DNA of 64,000 nt, from assembly GCF_014839805.1 (NCBI RefSeq), contig NC_051126.1, positions 9,990,609 through 10,054,608 of the forward strand, written 5' to 3'. Shown piece by piece: positions 62,615 through 64,000 of the stretch (positions within the stretch are counted from its first letter, which is position 1; every line of letters starts with the position of its first letter). A program made the position numbers and the translations under genes. Source of the DNA: Manduca sexta. Lineage: Eukaryota; Arthropoda; Insecta; Lepidoptera; Sphingidae. The notes under the pieces are model-generated. The model did not search any database. It was not told the origin of the DNA and saw only the letters and a program-made list of their open reading frames with translations.

Positions 62615-63323
62615 CTTTTTTTGTCTTATTGGAAATTTTCGTGTAACAAGATGTGTTTAATACAAAAATATCATATTTACAGAAAATATTATGCGCATTA
62701 AAAACATGCAAATCAGGATATGGATTAATTTGAAGTATTTTACATTGGTGTTTTGCTATTTCGCGATAGATTGAATGACTATAGCATGAGCGCAAAATTT
62801 TTATATGACAATCTTCCCAATGTCCACTCTAAATAATTTGTTACTCTTCGGTTTACAATTAGAAAGACAACGACACGGTGCTTTGCGACGTAAAAAATAA
62901 CTTTATTATAACTTACAAGCACCGAATAATTACTTTTGTAATTTTTATGATCTATATGATATTTAAAAAACAATATTAATTAAATTTATTATTAAGTAAT
63001 GATTTGGTAACCACTTTTACACAACTGGCAAATATGTTATCGTAAGTGGCTGTATGTTTATCATACAATAATGTGAAAGAACTATAAACTGTTTTCCAAC
63101 AAAAAATAATATAATTATATAAAAAATGTAAAGCCGATACACACATGTATCATCGATCGTGCATCGCTTATACCAGAATCGTTCCAATTAGACAGCACGC
63201 TCCTAACGACACAACATCCAAACTAGTTTGTATAAATAATAACTTCACACATTATCATCGTAATTTATTACAAATGTAAAAAAAAAACCTATTGATATTT
63301 CTATTATGAATATATGAAAAAGG

Positions 63324-63403
63324 TATAAAACCGATAGAGAGCACAAAGCGAGATCGGGCCGTGCCGCGTGCGTCATGCACAAAACATTTAACATCCTAAT
63401 TTC
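63324..63403 (+). promoter_or_regulatory. TATA box and possible short first exon
   Basis: A perfect TATAAAA sits at 63324-63330. About 50 bp later an ATG at 63375 opens MHKTFNILI, and 29 nt after the ATG starts there is a strong donor, gtgagtaa, at 63404. A TATA promoter followed by a very short coding first exon is a common layout for tissue-specific insect genes such as secreted proteins. The following 150 bp are GC-rich. No second exon is visible before the window ends, so this is a hypothesis only. Confidence 0.22.
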
Positions 63404-64000
63404 GTGAGTAACACCTCAGCGGACGCACCGACAAAAGATTCGATAAAATCAAGCTATCGACGTACAGGCTATGGACTGCGGGCGTTGGACGCGCTCTACA
63501 CGCGGCCTCGCGCGGCGCGGCTCGGCACAGCGCGCAGCAGGCGTCCCCGCGCCCTACTAATAACTTACATTTGGATTACGCTCGTTAGCCTCTTAGCACC
63601 TTGGCCGACGTTTATTTTTTATTAATACAAAATTTATTCAAACGAGAACCGAAAATATTTCGGAAATAATACGTATTACACAACAAAGGCAATAATTTAC
63701 GCCTAGAGGATAAGTGTGGCGAGCCGATGTATGTATAGTCATTATTTATTTCATTATTTGGGTGTTTTTAATCTTCAGGTCAGGAATACTTTCGAACGGC
63801 TGTGACCGGTCAGGCCGTTTTATTATTGGATAACAAAGGAGGTTTTTAAAGCGAGCGACTGACCTCGTCGGTTGATTAGCGTATTATAAGATTAGTTGTG
63901 AGATGCCATTAATTCATAAGCGATTTTGACTGGTTACGAGTGAACACGCAGTCCGTGGCGCAATGCCGCGCGCTTTTTTAAAGTCGTGACCGCGAATCCG

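Larger units (their letters stand above)
41525..63323. other. long gene-free stretch upstream of the unc-4 homeobox exon
   Basis: This is probably the large first intron of unc-4 or its 5' flank, because the exon at 41524 needs an upstream partner. I searched the minus strand for an exon ending in phase 1 with Unc-4-like residues and found none that I could defend. The stretch holds the repeats listed separately (Helitrons at 44655, 47206, 49100 and 61647; a SINE at 49660; a dispersed repeat at 52543; tandem duplications at 44018 and 53474), and otherwise AT-rich sequence with GC-richer patches at 46320-46520, 46820-46950, 51420-51540 and 56840-57100 of unknown role. Confidence 0.6.

Noticed and set aside
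63404..63625. GC-rich plus-strand frame starting with GTG
   Set aside because: There is no ATG start; the beginning is better read as the splice donor gtgagtaa, and the protein is low-complexity.

Overview
This is eukaryotic, AT-rich, intron-dominated DNA, almost certainly from a moth or butterfly (Lepidoptera). The evidence for that is indirect but consistent. The only recognisable gene is an insect-type unc-4 homeobox gene with canonical GT-AG introns. The spaces around it carry repeat types I associate with lepidopteran genomes: tRNA-derived SINEs, short non-autonomous Helitrons ending in CTAG, a LINE-like tail with an 'lepidopteran' end, and several dispersed repeats. There are no bacterial operons, rRNA or tRNA genes, or CRISPR arrays.

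The gene: unc-4 lies on the minus strand and only its last three coding exons can be identified. They are 41524-41352 (homeodomain residues 1-46), 31990-31851 (homeodomain residues 47-60 and the flanking conserved block) and 29969-29453 (C-terminal region ending in an FSIESLL motif and TGA). The three exons join in frame with phases 0 and 2. The first of them begins in phase 1 after an acceptor, so at least one N-terminal exon lies further upstream, either beyond coordinate 41.5 kb in a long first intron or outside the window. The first canonical AATAAA downstream of the stop is at 28999-29004.

Layout: 1-28998 is downstream intergenic DNA with SINEs, two MITEs, Helitron ends, a LINE-like tail and a promoter-like GC-rich patch near 440-600. 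28999-41524 holds the unc-4 exons and two introns (1.9 kb and 9.4 kb), each with a transposable element within about 65 bp of its 5' splice site. 41525-64000 is upstream DNA or intron 1. It includes a 1.15-kb Helitron carrying six copies of a 123-bp unit, a nearly intact young SINE, and at the far right a TATA box with a possible short first exon on the plus strand.

I found no previously undescribed multi-gene system. The most informative structures are a Helitron inserted inside another Helitron, a perfect 29-bp inverted repeat inside the younger one, the minisatellite-bearing Helitron, a pair of near-identical SINEs with clear target-site duplications, and a cluster of six TGTCA/TGACA pentamers spaced about 10 bp apart. 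Most open reading frames of 60-120 codons in the window are chance or repeat-derived and were not annotated.
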